DNA from: Euglena gracilis
Lineage: Eukaryota > Euglenida > Euglenophyceae > Euglenales
Direction: 5' to 3'
Length of the DNA stretch: 64,000 nt
Assembly (NCBI GenBank): GCA_039621445.1
Contig: CP154954.1
Span: forward strand, 1,054,001 to 1,118,000
The notes under the pieces were generated by a model. It had not been told where the DNA came from and made no database searches. It was given only the letters and a program-made list of their open reading frames with translations. Positions 1 through 24,300 of the stretch are shown here, piece after piece (the stretch's first letter is position 1; each line of letters begins with the position of its first letter). Position numbers and translations under genes: made by a program.

Positions 1-207
1 TTTTGCCCTCTTTGTAAAAGAGATTTTTTACTTTGCAATTTTAAATTTTATTATGTAGTTCCAATTAATTTGAATTATTTAAAAAAAATTTTTAATGTTA
101 TACCTTTGTGTTTTTGTTGTTACAAAATGGTTTTTATGATTATGAAAATTAATAATGTGAGAAGTTTAGAAAAATTTATTCGATTATCTTTGTTGAAGTT
201 AAATTGA
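1..207 (+). CDS. C-terminus of a group II intron-encoded protein, HNH-like tail (partial)
   Basis: An open frame enters from the left edge and stops with TGA at 205-207 (68 codons visible). It starts FCPLCKRDF and later has PLCFCCYK, so two Cys pairs about 30 residues apart flank a stretch YYVVPINL. This spacing resembles the C-terminal zinc/HNH endonuclease domain of group II intron proteins (Cys-x2-Cys, then His-His-x-x-P, then Cys-x2-Cys), but the usual catalytic His pair reads Tyr-Val, so cleavage activity is doubtful. It lies 5' to a domain V hairpin and a psbD exon, so it sits inside a psbD intron, as expected for an intron-encoded protein. The RT and X domains would be left of the window. 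The HNH assignment is an inference from Cys spacing only. Confidence 0.5.
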   Translation, partial: FCPLCKRDFLLCNFKFYYVVPINLNYLKKIFNVIPLCFCCYKMVFMIMKINNVRSLEKFIRLSLLKLN

Positions 208-8360
<8,153 letters not shown>

Positions 8361-9960
8361 TTTTTAAATCGCATTATATGTATATTATTTTAATATAAAA
8401 GTAGATCATTTTAAAAAATTGTAATAATAAAAAGTAATTTTAAAAATAACTTTTTTTTATTTTTTATTTATTAAAATTTTAAAAAATTTTTTTAAAGGGA
8501 TACTAATGAAAAAATATTTCGAAAAAATAATATTTATTTAAAAAAAATTAAATTTAGAAAAAATAAAAAAAAAAAAAAAAAATACCGATATTTTAAAGAA
8601 AGATTATAAAAGAAGGAAAAAAGGATAAAAAATATAAAAATTTTTCTTATAAAGGAACAAAACAGAAAATAAAAAAAAAAGTATAAAATAGAGCTTTTTA
8701 AATTTTTTTAGTTTAAAAAAAAATCTTTAAAAAAAAATAAAAGATTTTTTTTTAAAAAAAAAACGTTCCGTTTAAACCCAAAAAATATTATGATTTTTTT
8801 AGATTAATAGATTTGTGGTTTTTTTAGTTAAAAACAGTAATCAAACAAAAAAAAAAAAAATAAAAAAAAAAAAAATAAAAAGGTGTGTTAGTTTTTAAAT
8901 AATTATAAAAAGAAGAAAAAAAATAAAATTAAAAACAAAAGAAAAAAGGAAAAAGTATATTTTAAAAAATAAAATTTTACAAAAAAAAAAAAAAATGTGT
9001 TTTATTTTAATTTTTTTATTTTGACAACAAAATTTTTTAAAAAAAAGAAACTAATGAACTTTAAAAAAAAATTAAAAAATTGTTCACAAAACTGTAAAAA
9101 AAAAAAAAAATACATATTATTTACAGATTTTCAAAATAAATGAATATAAATTAAAATAACATGTTTCGCAGGTAGGTAAAAAAGAAAAAAAATAATGCAG
9201 TTATAGAATAAAATGAAAAAATAAAATTTCAGTTAAATACAAGATTGTGAAACAAAGGAGAACAAAAGAGAGAAAGAAAAGGGAGATGAGAAGAGAAAAA
9301 GGGAACAAAAAAGGGGATGTTCAAAAATAAAAAAAAAAGAAAAAAGAAAAAATGAAAAAAAAAAACAACAAAAATAAATGAAACAATAAATTTGAAAAAA
9401 AGGAAATTTATAAAAGAAGGAAATAGAAGAACATATTCTTATTTTCTTAAAAAAAAAAAATACTTTCGAAAAAGAAGAGTTTTGAAAAAAAAGAAAACAA
9501 AAAATAAAAAAAGAAAAAAAAAAACAATAAAAAAAACAAAAATGAAAAAAAAATTTTAAGAACTAAAAAAGAACAAAATGAAAAAAAACAAAAAAAAAAA
9601 ATGTAAAAGAAAATGAATAAATAAAAGTTCAAAAAATAAAATGTTGTGTTTTATTAAAAATATTAGTAATAATAAAATTTATAAAACATATAAGATACAT
9701 TGTTAAAAAACAAAAAAAATAAAAATTTAAAAAAAAGAATTTTTTATATTAAAATTTGATTTAAATATAAATTTAAAAAACAAAATGTTAAAATTACAAA
9801 TTGGTAAAACGCAATAAAATAAATAAAAAAAAGAAAAAAATTATAAATAAAAAAAAAAAAATAGAAAAAAAAAAAAAAAAAAAAACATCTAAAAAATTAA
9901 CAAAAAAAAATGTAAAAAAAAAATTATTTAAAAAAAAAAATAAAAAAAATTTATAAAAAT
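8361..9960. other. A-rich, T-poor low-complexity stretch (no gene)
   Basis: Long A runs interrupted by single other bases; T and C are scarce compared with ordinary spacers here. Open frames on the minus strand are just Phe/Leu/Ser repeats produced by the A runs. No tRNA, exon or intron core is recognisable. It directly follows the decay of psbC and precedes the last rps3 exon. Confidence 0.7.
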
Positions 9961-9961
9961 A

Positions 9962-11360
9962 CTAAATTTTATAAAAAAAAATAAAAGAATATCTTTTATG
10001 AGCTATATCATTAAAATAATCTATATCTGCCCTCAAAGTATGTAGAGAACTCTTCCTTCCTAAAAACCATTCCGTCCAGCATTTCACATAGACTGAAAGA
10101 AAATAAAAGAACAACCTATAAATAAACATTAAAAAAAAATAAAAAAAAAAAGATAAAAAAAAAAACAAAAAAAAATACAAAAAGATAAAAAACGGCAGAA
10201 AGAAAAAAATATATAAAATAGCTAACAATACTAACTTAAAAATACATACCGAATAAACAAAAATAAAAAATGAAAACTAACAATACATTAAAAAGATATC
10301 AAACAGAAATTAAAAGGAAAAAAAACCAAATAAAAAACGAATAAAAAAGAATAAAAGAATTAGAAACGATTAAACAAAACTAAATCAATGCACTCCAGAA
10401 CAAAAAAAAAGACAGAACTTAAAAAAAAATAAAGTAAAAAACAATTCGAAAAACAAAGTTAAAATAACAAAAAACAAAAAAAAACCGATAAAATAAGAAA
10501 ACAAAAATCCAAATTAATCCAAAAGGAAAAGAAAGAAAAAAATAAAAATCTTAATCAAAAAAAATAAAAACAAACAAATAAAAAAAAGACCTAAATAAAG
10601 AAAACAAATAAAACAAAAAAAATAAAACAAAAAAAAAAATTAATCCGAGAAAACAAAAAACATAAAAAAGCAAAATAACATAATACAAACGAGAAAAAGA
10701 AAAAAAAAATAAAGAAAAACGCTAAGAATAATAAAGAAAACCAAAACTGAATAAGAAATAAAAAGAAAAAATCGAACAAGAAAATAAGAAGAAAAAACGA
10801 TAAAAAAAAGAAATTAAAAAATACAATCATAAAATATCAAAATAAAATTTTAAGAAAAAGAAACAAAAAAATCCATAAGAACAAACATAAGAAAACTAAA
10901 ACAAGAGTAAAAAGTTGAAAAAAAAAATAGATAAAAATAAAACAAACTAAACGCCAAAAACATAACAGATAAACTAATAACTACGAACAATAAAAAAACA
11001 AAAAAACATAAAAAATATACAGTAAACAATGAAAAAATAAAAAAATTCAAAAACGAACATAAAATAAAATAAATATAAACATAATCATTAAAAAGAATAT
11101 AAAAAAAATATATTTCATAAAATAAAAAAAAAAAAAAAAAAATATCTATATAAAAAACTAAAAGAATTGACAATATAAAAACAAAACAGAAAAAAATAAA
11201 ACAACTAACAATATTAAAACAAAAAGAAAAATTAAAAAAAATAGAAACATACTAGAATAAAAAAAAAAAAAAATAAAATGAATAAATATAAATATAAATA
11301 AAAAAAACAAAACATCCCAAAAATCGAATAAACAAAAACTCCATAAAAAAAAATCATAAA

Positions 11361-11393
<33 letters not shown>

Positions 11394-12425
11394 AAAACAA
11401 AAAAGAAAAGAAAAGAAAACTCTATGAAGAATATCTTAAAAAAGAAACATTCCAAAAGATAAAACAACATCCCAAAAACCATCCGAAAACCATTATCCTA
11501 AGATTTAGAAATACGTCCTAAACTTACACTTTATACCCTCTGCTCCTGCCTTCATTGCTTGCAACATTACAGTTTTCATAGCCCTTATAAAAGGTGTTCG
11601 TTTTTCTAATTCTCGACGAACTGAGTCGGCAAGAAGTCTGGCATCTAAATTAGGAGAGGTCACTCCTACAACCTTACAAGTAATAATACGAGGAGTCTTA
11701 CCCAACAGATAATTCATCCTATCAATCAATATATCCCTAATACGAGATAATCCCTGGCCATCTCTTCCTATTACACGTTCTGGTCTGGCAACATGAATAT
11801 AGACTATTGTGTTATTTCTTTGTTCACTAAATTCATATATTCTTTCTATCTTTATCAACGAAATTAAAGTCTCTAAAAGCTCTTTATTCATAAAATTACG
11901 GATAACGATGTCTTCTTTTACAAAACTAGCGTAATGCCTCCTTTCCACATACCAAAATGAACTATGCGACTAAGAAAATAGAAAACTCTTTTTAAAGTTA
12001 AAAATAAAATACTTTCAAAACAAAACAAGCTTATTAAAAGCATATAGCTAAAATAAAAACTCGGGTATAAAATCTCTAATTCTAATAAAATATAAATCAA
12101 ATTATCCTCAAAATAAGAATAAAAACTTTTTCTACAAAAAAATAAATAAGGAAAAATAAACATTAAAAACAACACTTAATAGAAAAATATAAAAAATCGA
12201 CCTCAAAATAATATTTAACGAATTGAAGCTATCTTATAAATTTTAAAGTAAATAAGACCAAAAAATTATAAAAATTAACTTTAGAACTTTAGTATCGCAC
12301 TATAAATATTTTAGATAAAACACAAGTTAATAATAGAATAAAATATTTATTACGAAATAAATAATATTTTGTATCTCAATAGTAATACCTAGCCTAAACC
12401 CTAAAGGGTGAACTTTTTGACCCAT
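9962..12425 (-). CDS. rps3: Ribosomal protein uS3, split, with a damaged 3' half
   Basis: Small-subunit protein uS3 of the plastid ribosome. Exon 1 (about 12384-12425) begins ATG at 12425 and reads MGQKVHPLGFRLGIT, the universal S3 start. Exon 2 (about 11505-11972) reads HSSFWYVERRHYASFVKED, then the KH domain with ARPERVIGRDGQGL, and ends AEGIKCK. There the frame becomes unclear: one frame stops at 11505, while another gives LGRISKS, similar to the expected SGRLNGA. A last exon lies at about 9990-10085, within A-rich sequence: TEWFLGRKSSLHTLRADIDY, the S3 C-terminal signature. Its tail runs on to a stop near 9962. The 1.4 kb between exons 2 and 3 is A-rich noise or an unusual intron. It is the last recognisable gene of the rpl23-rpl2-rps19-rpl22-rps3 block. 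Confidence 0.85.
10230..11490. other. A-rich low-complexity stretch inside rps3
   Basis: Same character as 8361-9960: A with scattered C, G and few T, runs of up to about 25 A near 11,365-11,390. It separates two rps3 exons, so it stands where an intron is possible, but I see no GTGxG start or domain V hairpin. The minus-strand open frames here (10591-11400) are Phe-rich artefacts. Confidence 0.65.
11973..12383 (-). other. rps3 intron 1, about 410 nt
   Basis: Separates LGIT from HSSFWYVE. Its length and place match, from memory, the 409-nt mixed group II/III twintron described in E. gracilis rps3. I cannot assign the inner and outer boundaries. No open frame with content. Confidence 0.55.
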
Positions 12426-13052
12426 AAAAAAAAAAACAACTAATGCTAAAATCTTAATTGAAAATAATATAAAAATAAACTACGAACAACAAATAAATAC
12501 CAGGTAAATTTAAAAACGATTATTGTTTTGATTATTTAATAGAGATTTAATCTTTTTTCTATAAATTTAATCTTTCAAATTTTTTCAAAACAAAATGACC
12601 AGTTAATGTAAAAAATAAGTTTTTTCTGATTAATGAGGTTCCAACACTTAATAAAATAAATTACAAAAACAAAATGCAATAAGTTAACAAAAATTTTTAT
12701 AAAATGGATAATTTTAATTGAATAGAAATTATAATCCTTCTAAAATCTGTACAAGCGTTTACAACATACAGCTTCATTAATACAAATATACATTTAAAAT
12801 ACCTATAAAACTATAAAAATTTTTGATAGTATTTCCAATCGCTTTTTAAACAAAAAAATGAATAAAATAAATCTGTTTTGAAATGAAAAATAAATTAAAA
12901 TTTTTAAACCATAAACCAAATTCAACAAATAATAAAAACAAATAAACTTAAAATTCATCAAAAATAAAAAGTTATTTATCTTTTATTTAGAAAAACAAAC
13001 TCACTAAAACAACAATTAGAGTTGCAAAAGAAAACTACGAAATAATTCAAAT
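12426..13052 (-). other. rpl22-rps3 spacer holding a probable intercistronic group II intron
   Basis: On the minus strand a hairpin at about 12740-12780 reads AGCTGTATG ... CTTGTACAGATTT, the domain V pattern used by the other introns here, followed by GAAGG. Upstream, 45-60 bases after the rpl22 stop, stands GTGAGTTTG, a possible GTGxG intron 5' end. No codons lie between the two genes, so the intron would be in untranslated mRNA. Intercistronic introns are known in euglenid plastid ribosomal-protein operons. Confidence 0.55.
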
Positions 13053-13394
13053 TCAGACAATAATAGTTATATGACATGTTCGTTTTTTAATAGGAAAACC
13101 CCTACCTTGTGCATGTGGACATAAACGTTTCAAGATAGGTCCAGCATCTGCTCTAGCTTCGAGAACACGCAAAACATTTGCATCTTCATCGTAATTTTTT
13201 ATTGAATTAGAAACGGCGCTTTTAAGAAGCTTAAAAATAAGAGTACTAGGTTTATAAGGCATAAATTTTAAAATCATTAAAGCCTCTTTTGCAGAACGAC
13301 CTTTAATTTGATTTAAAATTCTCCTAACTTTAAAAGGAGAAATTCTAACGTACTTTATTGAAGCTGAAGATTCTAAAGGTTTTTTTTGTTCCAT
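13053..13394 (-). CDS. rpl22: Ribosomal protein uL22
   Basis: A single uninterrupted frame of 113 residues for large-subunit protein uL22, which lines the exit tunnel of the plastid ribosome. It has the family blocks: KYVRISPFKVRRILNQIKG near residues 14-32, SAKEALMILKFMPYK, and the C-terminal hairpin region ARADAGPILKRLCPHAQGRG ending KKRTCHITIIV. The length is normal for the family. The start is the only ATG upstream of the first conserved block. It sits between rps19 and rps3 on the same strand, the bacterial S10-operon order. Confidence 0.96.
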   Translation of the reverse strand: MEQKKPLESSASIKYVRISPFKVRRILNQIKGRSAKEALMILKFMPYKPSTLIFKLLKSAVSNSIKNYDEDANVLRVLEARADAGPILKRLCPHAQGRGFPIKKRTCHITIIV

Positions 13395-13504
13395 CAGTAA
13401 AAAATAACATAAAATTATATAAAAACTGTATAAAAAGTATCCATACTAATATTTAAAAAGTTCTTAATACATGCAAAAATTACATAACATATAAAATAAT
13501 TCTA

Positions 13505-13989
13505 CTATCTCTTAGTCTTAGTTTTTTTATCATGCTTTTTATGACCACGATAATTTCTAGTTTGCACAAATTCACCTAATTTTATAAGGTTTAATAAATC
13601 CATTTTATTAATAAAAAACCCACAATAATATAAGAAAATAAACTTTAAATTTTTTATTACAAAAATTATAAAATCAAAAGTGACCTATCATTTGATCGGA
13701 AACTAAAACGGGTATATGCTCCTTTCCATTATAAACGCCTATTGTATTTCCAATCATAATTGGAATAATAGTACAGGAACGGGACCAAGTTAATATTACA
13801 GATTTAAAAAAGATCTAAAGTTTTCATTTAAAAACAAAAAAATAAATAAATTAGTATTATATATGATTCTAAAATAAAAATTAATTAAAAACATAAGGTC
13901 AAATCTCAAAAACGATTCGAATTCATTTGGTCAACTTTTTTTATTAATGAATAAAAAACAAAAGGACCTTTTTTTAAAGAACGAGACAT
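13505..13989 (-). CDS. rps19: Ribosomal protein uS19, three exons
   Basis: Small-subunit head protein uS19. Exon 1 (about 13905-13989) reads [20 protein letters not shown]. Exon 2 (about 13680-13795) reads [20 protein letters not shown] and on to QMIGH. Exon 3 (about 13505-13580) reads [20 protein letters not shown] and ends KTKTKR-stop. Joined, they give a full-length S19 (about 92 residues). The two gaps are each about 100 nt and lack a domain V hairpin, so they fit group III introns. Exact splice sites are not resolved. Located between rpl2 and rpl22 as in the bacterial operon. Confidence 0.93.
13581..13680 (-). other. Group III-type intron 2 of rps19, about 100 nt
   Basis: Separates MIGH from KLGEF. 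It begins TTTTGATTTT and ends near ACCTTAT; small, very T-rich on the coding strand, no domain V, which is the description of euglenid group III introns. The boundaries are good to a few bases. Confidence 0.65.
13798..13903 (-). other. Group III-type intron 1 of rps19, about 105 nt
   Basis: Separates KKVDQMN from the exon with TWSRSCTI. T-rich on the coding strand, with no domain V and no open frame. The 5' end is somewhere in AATTCGAATCG, not fixed further. Confidence 0.6.
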
Positions 13990-14048
13990 AAATAAAAAAT
14001 AAACAAAATAAAAAATAAACAAAATAATAACAAGGAAAATAGTAGATA

Positions 14049-14882
14049 TTAAACCATTTTTCTAGAGCGAATTATATATTTATTACTAAATCGTTTAGGT
14101 GATCTTGTCTTTTTACCTAATGCTGGTTTACCCCAAGGCGTAACAGGCTTTGGTCTACCTATAGGACTTCTGCCTTCGCCTCCTCCATGAGGGTGATCGC
14201 AAGGATTCATAGCTACACCACGAACTGTTGGTTTGTTTCCTAACCAGCGATTTCTTCCAGCTTTTCCTAAAACGACATTAGAATGATCAAGATTTCCAAC
14301 TTGACCAATAGTAGCCCAACAATAACGTCGTAATAAACGAACTTCTCCCGAAGGCATTGTTATAGTAACAAATTTTCCTTCATTGGCCAATATTTGTACA
14401 AAAGTTCCAGCAGCCCTTGCAATTTGACCACCTTTTCCAGGCTCAAACTCTACGTTATGAATAATAGTACCTAATGGTATTTTGCTTATGGGTAAAGAAT
14501 TTCCTATTTTAATAGGAGAAAAAAAATCAGAAATAATATTATTACCAACGCACAAATCTTTTGGATGAATAATATAAGACTTATCACCATTTTTATAATA
14601 AATTAAAGCAATTCGAGCATTCCTATTAGGATCGTATTCAATAGAAATAACTTTTCCTAAAATACCTAGCTTATTACGTTTAAACTCTATTCTGCGATAC
14701 AAGCGTTTGTGACCACCACCTAAAGTTCGGCAAGTAATCACACCACGGGAATTCCGTCCTTTTGACCTATGAACAAAAAATGTTAAATATTTTTCAGGAT
14801 TAGATTTTGTAATTTCTGAAAAATTACTAACAGAACGTTTACGAGTCCCTGATGTATATGGTTTGTAATAACGAATAATCAT
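14049..14882 (-). CDS. rpl2: Ribosomal protein uL2
   Basis: A complete, intron-free 277-residue uL2, which sits at the peptidyl-transferase centre of the large subunit. N-terminus [23 protein letters not shown]-binding region [20 protein letters not shown]; central [20 protein letters not shown]; and the C-terminal [20 protein letters not shown] with the functionally important HPHGGGEG. The length matches the bacterial protein. It starts at ATG 14882, the only start upstream of the first block. It follows rpl23 and precedes rps19. Confidence 0.98.
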   Translation of the reverse strand: MIIRYYKPYTSGTRKRSVSNFSEITKSNPEKYLTFFVHRSKGRNSRGVITCRTLGGGHKRLYRRIEFKRNKLGILGKVISIEYDPNRNARIALIYYKNGDKSYIIHPKDLCVGNNIISDFFSPIKIGNSLPISKIPLGTIIHNVEFEPGKGGQIARAAGTFVQILANEGKFVTITMPSGEVRLLRRYCWATIGQVGNLDHSNVVLGKAGRNRWLGNKPTVRGVAMNPCDHPHGGGEGRSPIGRPKPVTPWGKPALGKKTRSPKRFSNKYIIRSRKMV

Positions 14883-15073
14883 ATTAAAAAATTAGTAAAC
14901 TATTAAAGTATATACTAAATACATCGAAAAAATTAGAATTAAAAAATTTTAGGTTAAAAATAAAAAACTAAATTATTTTTAAACAAATAAAGTAAAACTC
15001 ACCTATAAATGCCACTACTAAAACAATAAAAATTAACTAGAGACAAGAAAAAAAAGGAATTGTTTCTAAGTCA

Positions 15074-15618
15074 TTATATAAATTGATTAAAATCCTTAAA
15101 AGAAATTAAACAAAAAAGAATTAATTGAAAACAAAAGTTATATTTATTTCCCAATATAATATAATAATATAATCTCACTAATTTAATAAACATTCTTTTA
15201 TAATATTTTTTCATACCCTCAAAATTATTTGAACGATAATATTTACTAGATTTTACATAGCTATTAACTGAAGTAATTTTAACACTAAAAGCAGTTTCAA
15301 TAAGATCTTTAAATTGCCTTTTACTTATGAAGTTATAAAATACTAAAAAAATAAAAGTAATTAATTAAAATTTTTATAATATAAAACTACAAACTAAAAA
15401 TACAGCTACTATAAACATTCAAAACATTTGTATATCAACATCAAAAGTATAAACATTATTTTTTAAAAGTTTATTAGTCTTATCGGTCAAAATTTGAGAT
15501 TTAAAAAAAAATCAAAAGTATTTATAAATATTCAAAAAAAAATTAACATTAAAAAAAAAAATAAATAAATATATTATAAAAAAAAATATAAGAACACACC
15601 CATACTTAAACTGATCAT
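15074..15618 (-). CDS. rpl23: Ribosomal protein uL23, three small exons
   Basis: uL23, at the exit-tunnel mouth of the plastid ribosome. Exon 1 (15600-15618) reads MISLSM, then an intron starts GTGTG at 15599. Exon 2 (about 15426-15497) reads ILTDKTNKLLKNNVYTFDVD, the conserved LTEKxxxLLxxNxYxFxVD block. Exon 3 (from about 15332) reads SKRQFKDLIETAFSVKITSV and continues to NNFEGMKKYYKRMFIKLV. The frame stays open through LYYYIILGNKYN to a stop at 15074. That makes the C-terminus about 20 residues longer than usual, so a one-base error near the end is possible. Located directly 5' of rpl2. Introns are about 100 nt each (group III-type). Confidence 0.82.
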
Positions 15619-15794
15619 AAAATTTTCTAGAAATAAAATAAAACATATAAAGTAAACAAAATACTAACAAAAAAAAAACAAGGAAATAATAACCTTTTTT
15701 AAATTATAAAAATTTAGAAAAATTTATTCGATAATATATTAATTACCGAATAAACTAAAATATATATTAAGAATATAAAAGTATTATAAAAAAC

Positions 15795-15923
15795 TTATAA
15801 AGAAGAACCTAAACCCGAATAAGAGCCATAAAAAAAAAGAGCAAGAAGTGCAATCGCTGCTAAACCGATTATTGTAAGAACTAACCAAAGTGGAATTCTA
15901 CCTGTATTTTCTGAATTAGACAT
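15795..15923 (-). CDS. psbJ: Photosystem II subunit J
   Basis: A 42-residue single-pass thylakoid protein: [20 protein letters not shown], then a hydrophobic helix and a [10 protein letters not shown] tail, the family signature. Full length, no intron. A GGGAGA sequence at 15931-15936 stands about 8 bases before the ATG as a ribosome site, and it can pair with the ACTCCC end of the 16S rRNA here. Last gene of psbE-psbF-psbL-psbJ. Confidence 0.97.
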   Translation of the reverse strand: MSNSENTGRIPLWLVLTIIGLAAIALLALFFYGSYSGLGSSL

Positions 15924-16010
15924 AAATATTTCTCCCAAAATAATAAAAAAATGTTAAAAAAAATACTACAAAAATATTTGCTTCAAGAAGCAGACTTTAA
16001 TTAATAATAA

Positions 16011-16127
16011 CTAATTAAAGATATAACTAGAAAATAGAACAGCCAAAACAAAAATTAATAATAGTCCCCAGTATAAACTTGTCCTATTTAATTCGACTGT
16101 TTTTTTATTTGAATTTGTTTGTGCCAT
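16011..16127 (-). CDS. psbL: Photosystem II subunit L
   Basis: 38 residues: [20 protein letters not shown], then a transmembrane stretch ending SSYIFN, the invariant PsbL C-terminus. It is complete, intron-free, and lies 107 nt after psbF and 87 nt before psbJ. It is needed for the dimer and acceptor-side function of photosystem II (family knowledge). Confidence 0.97.
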   Translation of the reverse strand: MAQTNSNKKTVELNRTSLYWGLLLIFVLAVLFSSYIFN

Positions 16128-16234
16128 AATAAATAATTTATAATAAAAAAATATGTTAAACCTTAGATTAAAAAATATAAAAAAGTATAACTTTAAACAA
16201 AACTTTACACTTTATTTTAACAAAATTTTAAAGG

Positions 16235-17401
<1,167 letters not shown>

Positions 17402-17406
17402 AAATT

Positions 17407-18328
17407 TTATTTAGTAAATTGATCCATTTGTTCTAAAGCATTGAAACGATCAGAAATTAAAGGAGCTTGTTGTCTTGTTTCTGTAAAATATTCGCTTGGA
17501 CGAGGTGTACCAAAAATGTCATAAACAATTCCCGTGCTTACAAAAATCCAACCTCCAACAAATAATGACGGTATAGTTACACTATAAAACTAAAAACAAT
17601 AGAAAAAGTTTTTGTTTAAAAACTGTTGGAATGAACTATACAAAAACAGCTTATAATAAAATAATCTTCTGTTATCTAAGGAAAACCAAACAAAATAAAT
17701 AACAGTTTTACAAAATATTAAAATTTAGTAAACAAAATATAAAATAAAAAATCCCTAAAATAAACACGTATTATTTAGGTGCAAAAATATAAAAATAAAA
17801 AATTTTTTTGTTAAGTAAAATCAAAAATAATCTGCAATTTATTTCATTCACAAGAAAAACATTTGATTATTAAAATTTTTAAAACATTTAATATTAAGAA
17901 AATACACACATGAATTACCCAATAACGAATACTAGTAATATGAAATTAAACTTCCAAAGCTCATACCAAAACCGTACAAACAAATACACTTGAGCTGTAT
18001 ACGGATTGAAAATTTAAAATAAAATTAAAAAATATAAAACAAATTTTATTTTACTTATATAAAAAAATAAACAATGTTGAGATTTACTTTTAAAAAACTA
18101 AAAAATAGTAATAATTATTGTTAAACTTTCAAGGAAATACTTAAAAAATTATTTCAAAAATTATATAAACTAAATAATAAGATAATAAAAAAAGATCAAA
18201 AAAGAATTTTACTTATTAAACTTACACGTTTATCTCAAAGGATATTAATAAAATATTTGATAATAAAAAATGTATATTCCAACGCGCACAATATCAGAAA
18301 AAGGACGTTCTCCTGTTGAGCCTGCCAT
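17407..18328 (-). CDS. psbE: Cytochrome b559 alpha subunit, three exons
   Basis: Alpha chain of cytochrome b559 in the photosystem II core. Exon 1, 18290-18328: [13 protein letters not shown]. Exon 2, 17910-17936, only 27 nt: TSIRYWVIH, which carries the heme-ligand His. Exon 3, 17407-17583: [20 protein letters not shown] to EQMDQFTK-stop. Joined length is 80 residues, as expected. Both introns begin GTGxG (GTGCG at 18289, GTGTG at 17909). An AAAGGGAAA sequence precedes the ATG. It follows psaB by 84 nt and precedes psbF by 5 nt. Confidence 0.96.
17584..17909 (-). other. Group II intron 2 of psbE (326 nt)
   Basis: Starts GTGTG after the CAT (His) codon. A weak domain V-like hairpin lies near 17611-17655. 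It interrupts the gene directly after the heme-ligand codon. Confidence 0.65.
17937..18289 (-). other. Group II intron 1 of psbE (353 nt)
   Basis: Starts GTGCG after ATT. Domain V-like hairpin at about 17966-18004 on the minus strand (CCGTATACAGC facing TTTGTACGGTTTTGG). Ends directly before ACTAGTATT. Confidence 0.7.
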
Positions 18329-18412
18329 ATTAAATTTCCCTTTAAAAATAAAACATAACAATTACTATATTCTAAAATCATTAATTAACAAATAATAAGT
18401 AAAAAATTTTTA

Positions 18413-23896
<5,484 letters not shown>

Positions 23897-24300
23897 TTAT
23901 CCTACTGCAATTATTGGGGGGGTGCCAGGGGGGGGGGTGGGGGTCACGCTAACTGGAAATCCCTTTAAGGGTGGGTCAAGTCTAGCGTTTTTGAGGGGGG
24001 GGTGGGGGGGCAGGGGGCAAAGGGGGGGGGGGGAGGGGGGAGGGGGGGGGGGGGGGAGGGGGGAAGGGGGTGGGGGGGGGGGGGGACAAATACCGGGGGA
24101 AAAGAAGTTTACAACCCAAAGGGACGCGGTATGCTCCGGGGGGGGGGGAAAATTCATCACGGCTGGGGGGGGGCAAGCGTCAATGGGGGAGGCTAAGGAG
24201 GGAGGGAGGGGTGTACTCACATAGATCTAAAAATTATGGGGAGCAAACGTTTCAGGCGGGATGACCCGTGGGGGGGAGGCAACTTGAGGGAGCCAGGGTC
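23897..24300 (-). pseudogene. Corrupted 5' part of a 16S rRNA gene, filled with G runs
   Basis: Read on the plus strand, islands match the minus-strand 16S copies in order: CTGGAAATCCCTTTAAGGGT and CAAGTCTAGCGTTTTTGA near 23950-23995 (as at about 55,900-55,950); AAAAGAAGTTTACAACCCAA then ACGCGGTAT and GCTCCG near 24100-24140 (as at 56,124-56,173); GAAAATTC near 24150; TACTCACATAGATCT and GCAAACGTTTC near 24214-24254 (as at 56,363-56,402). Between the islands bases are replaced by G, and the spacing is shortened by almost half. The 16S fragment abuts the psaB leader in the same orientation. Confidence 0.8.

Noticed and set aside
9447-11400. Minus-strand open frames of 61-107 codons rich in Phe and Leu
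   Set aside because: They arise from A runs in the low-complexity stretch; no ribosome site, no family similarity, and composition alone explains the lack of stops.
15795-15923. Apparent frame shift in psbJ at the T run
   Set aside because: A recount gives nine T in the run, and the 42-residue PsbJ reads through without error.
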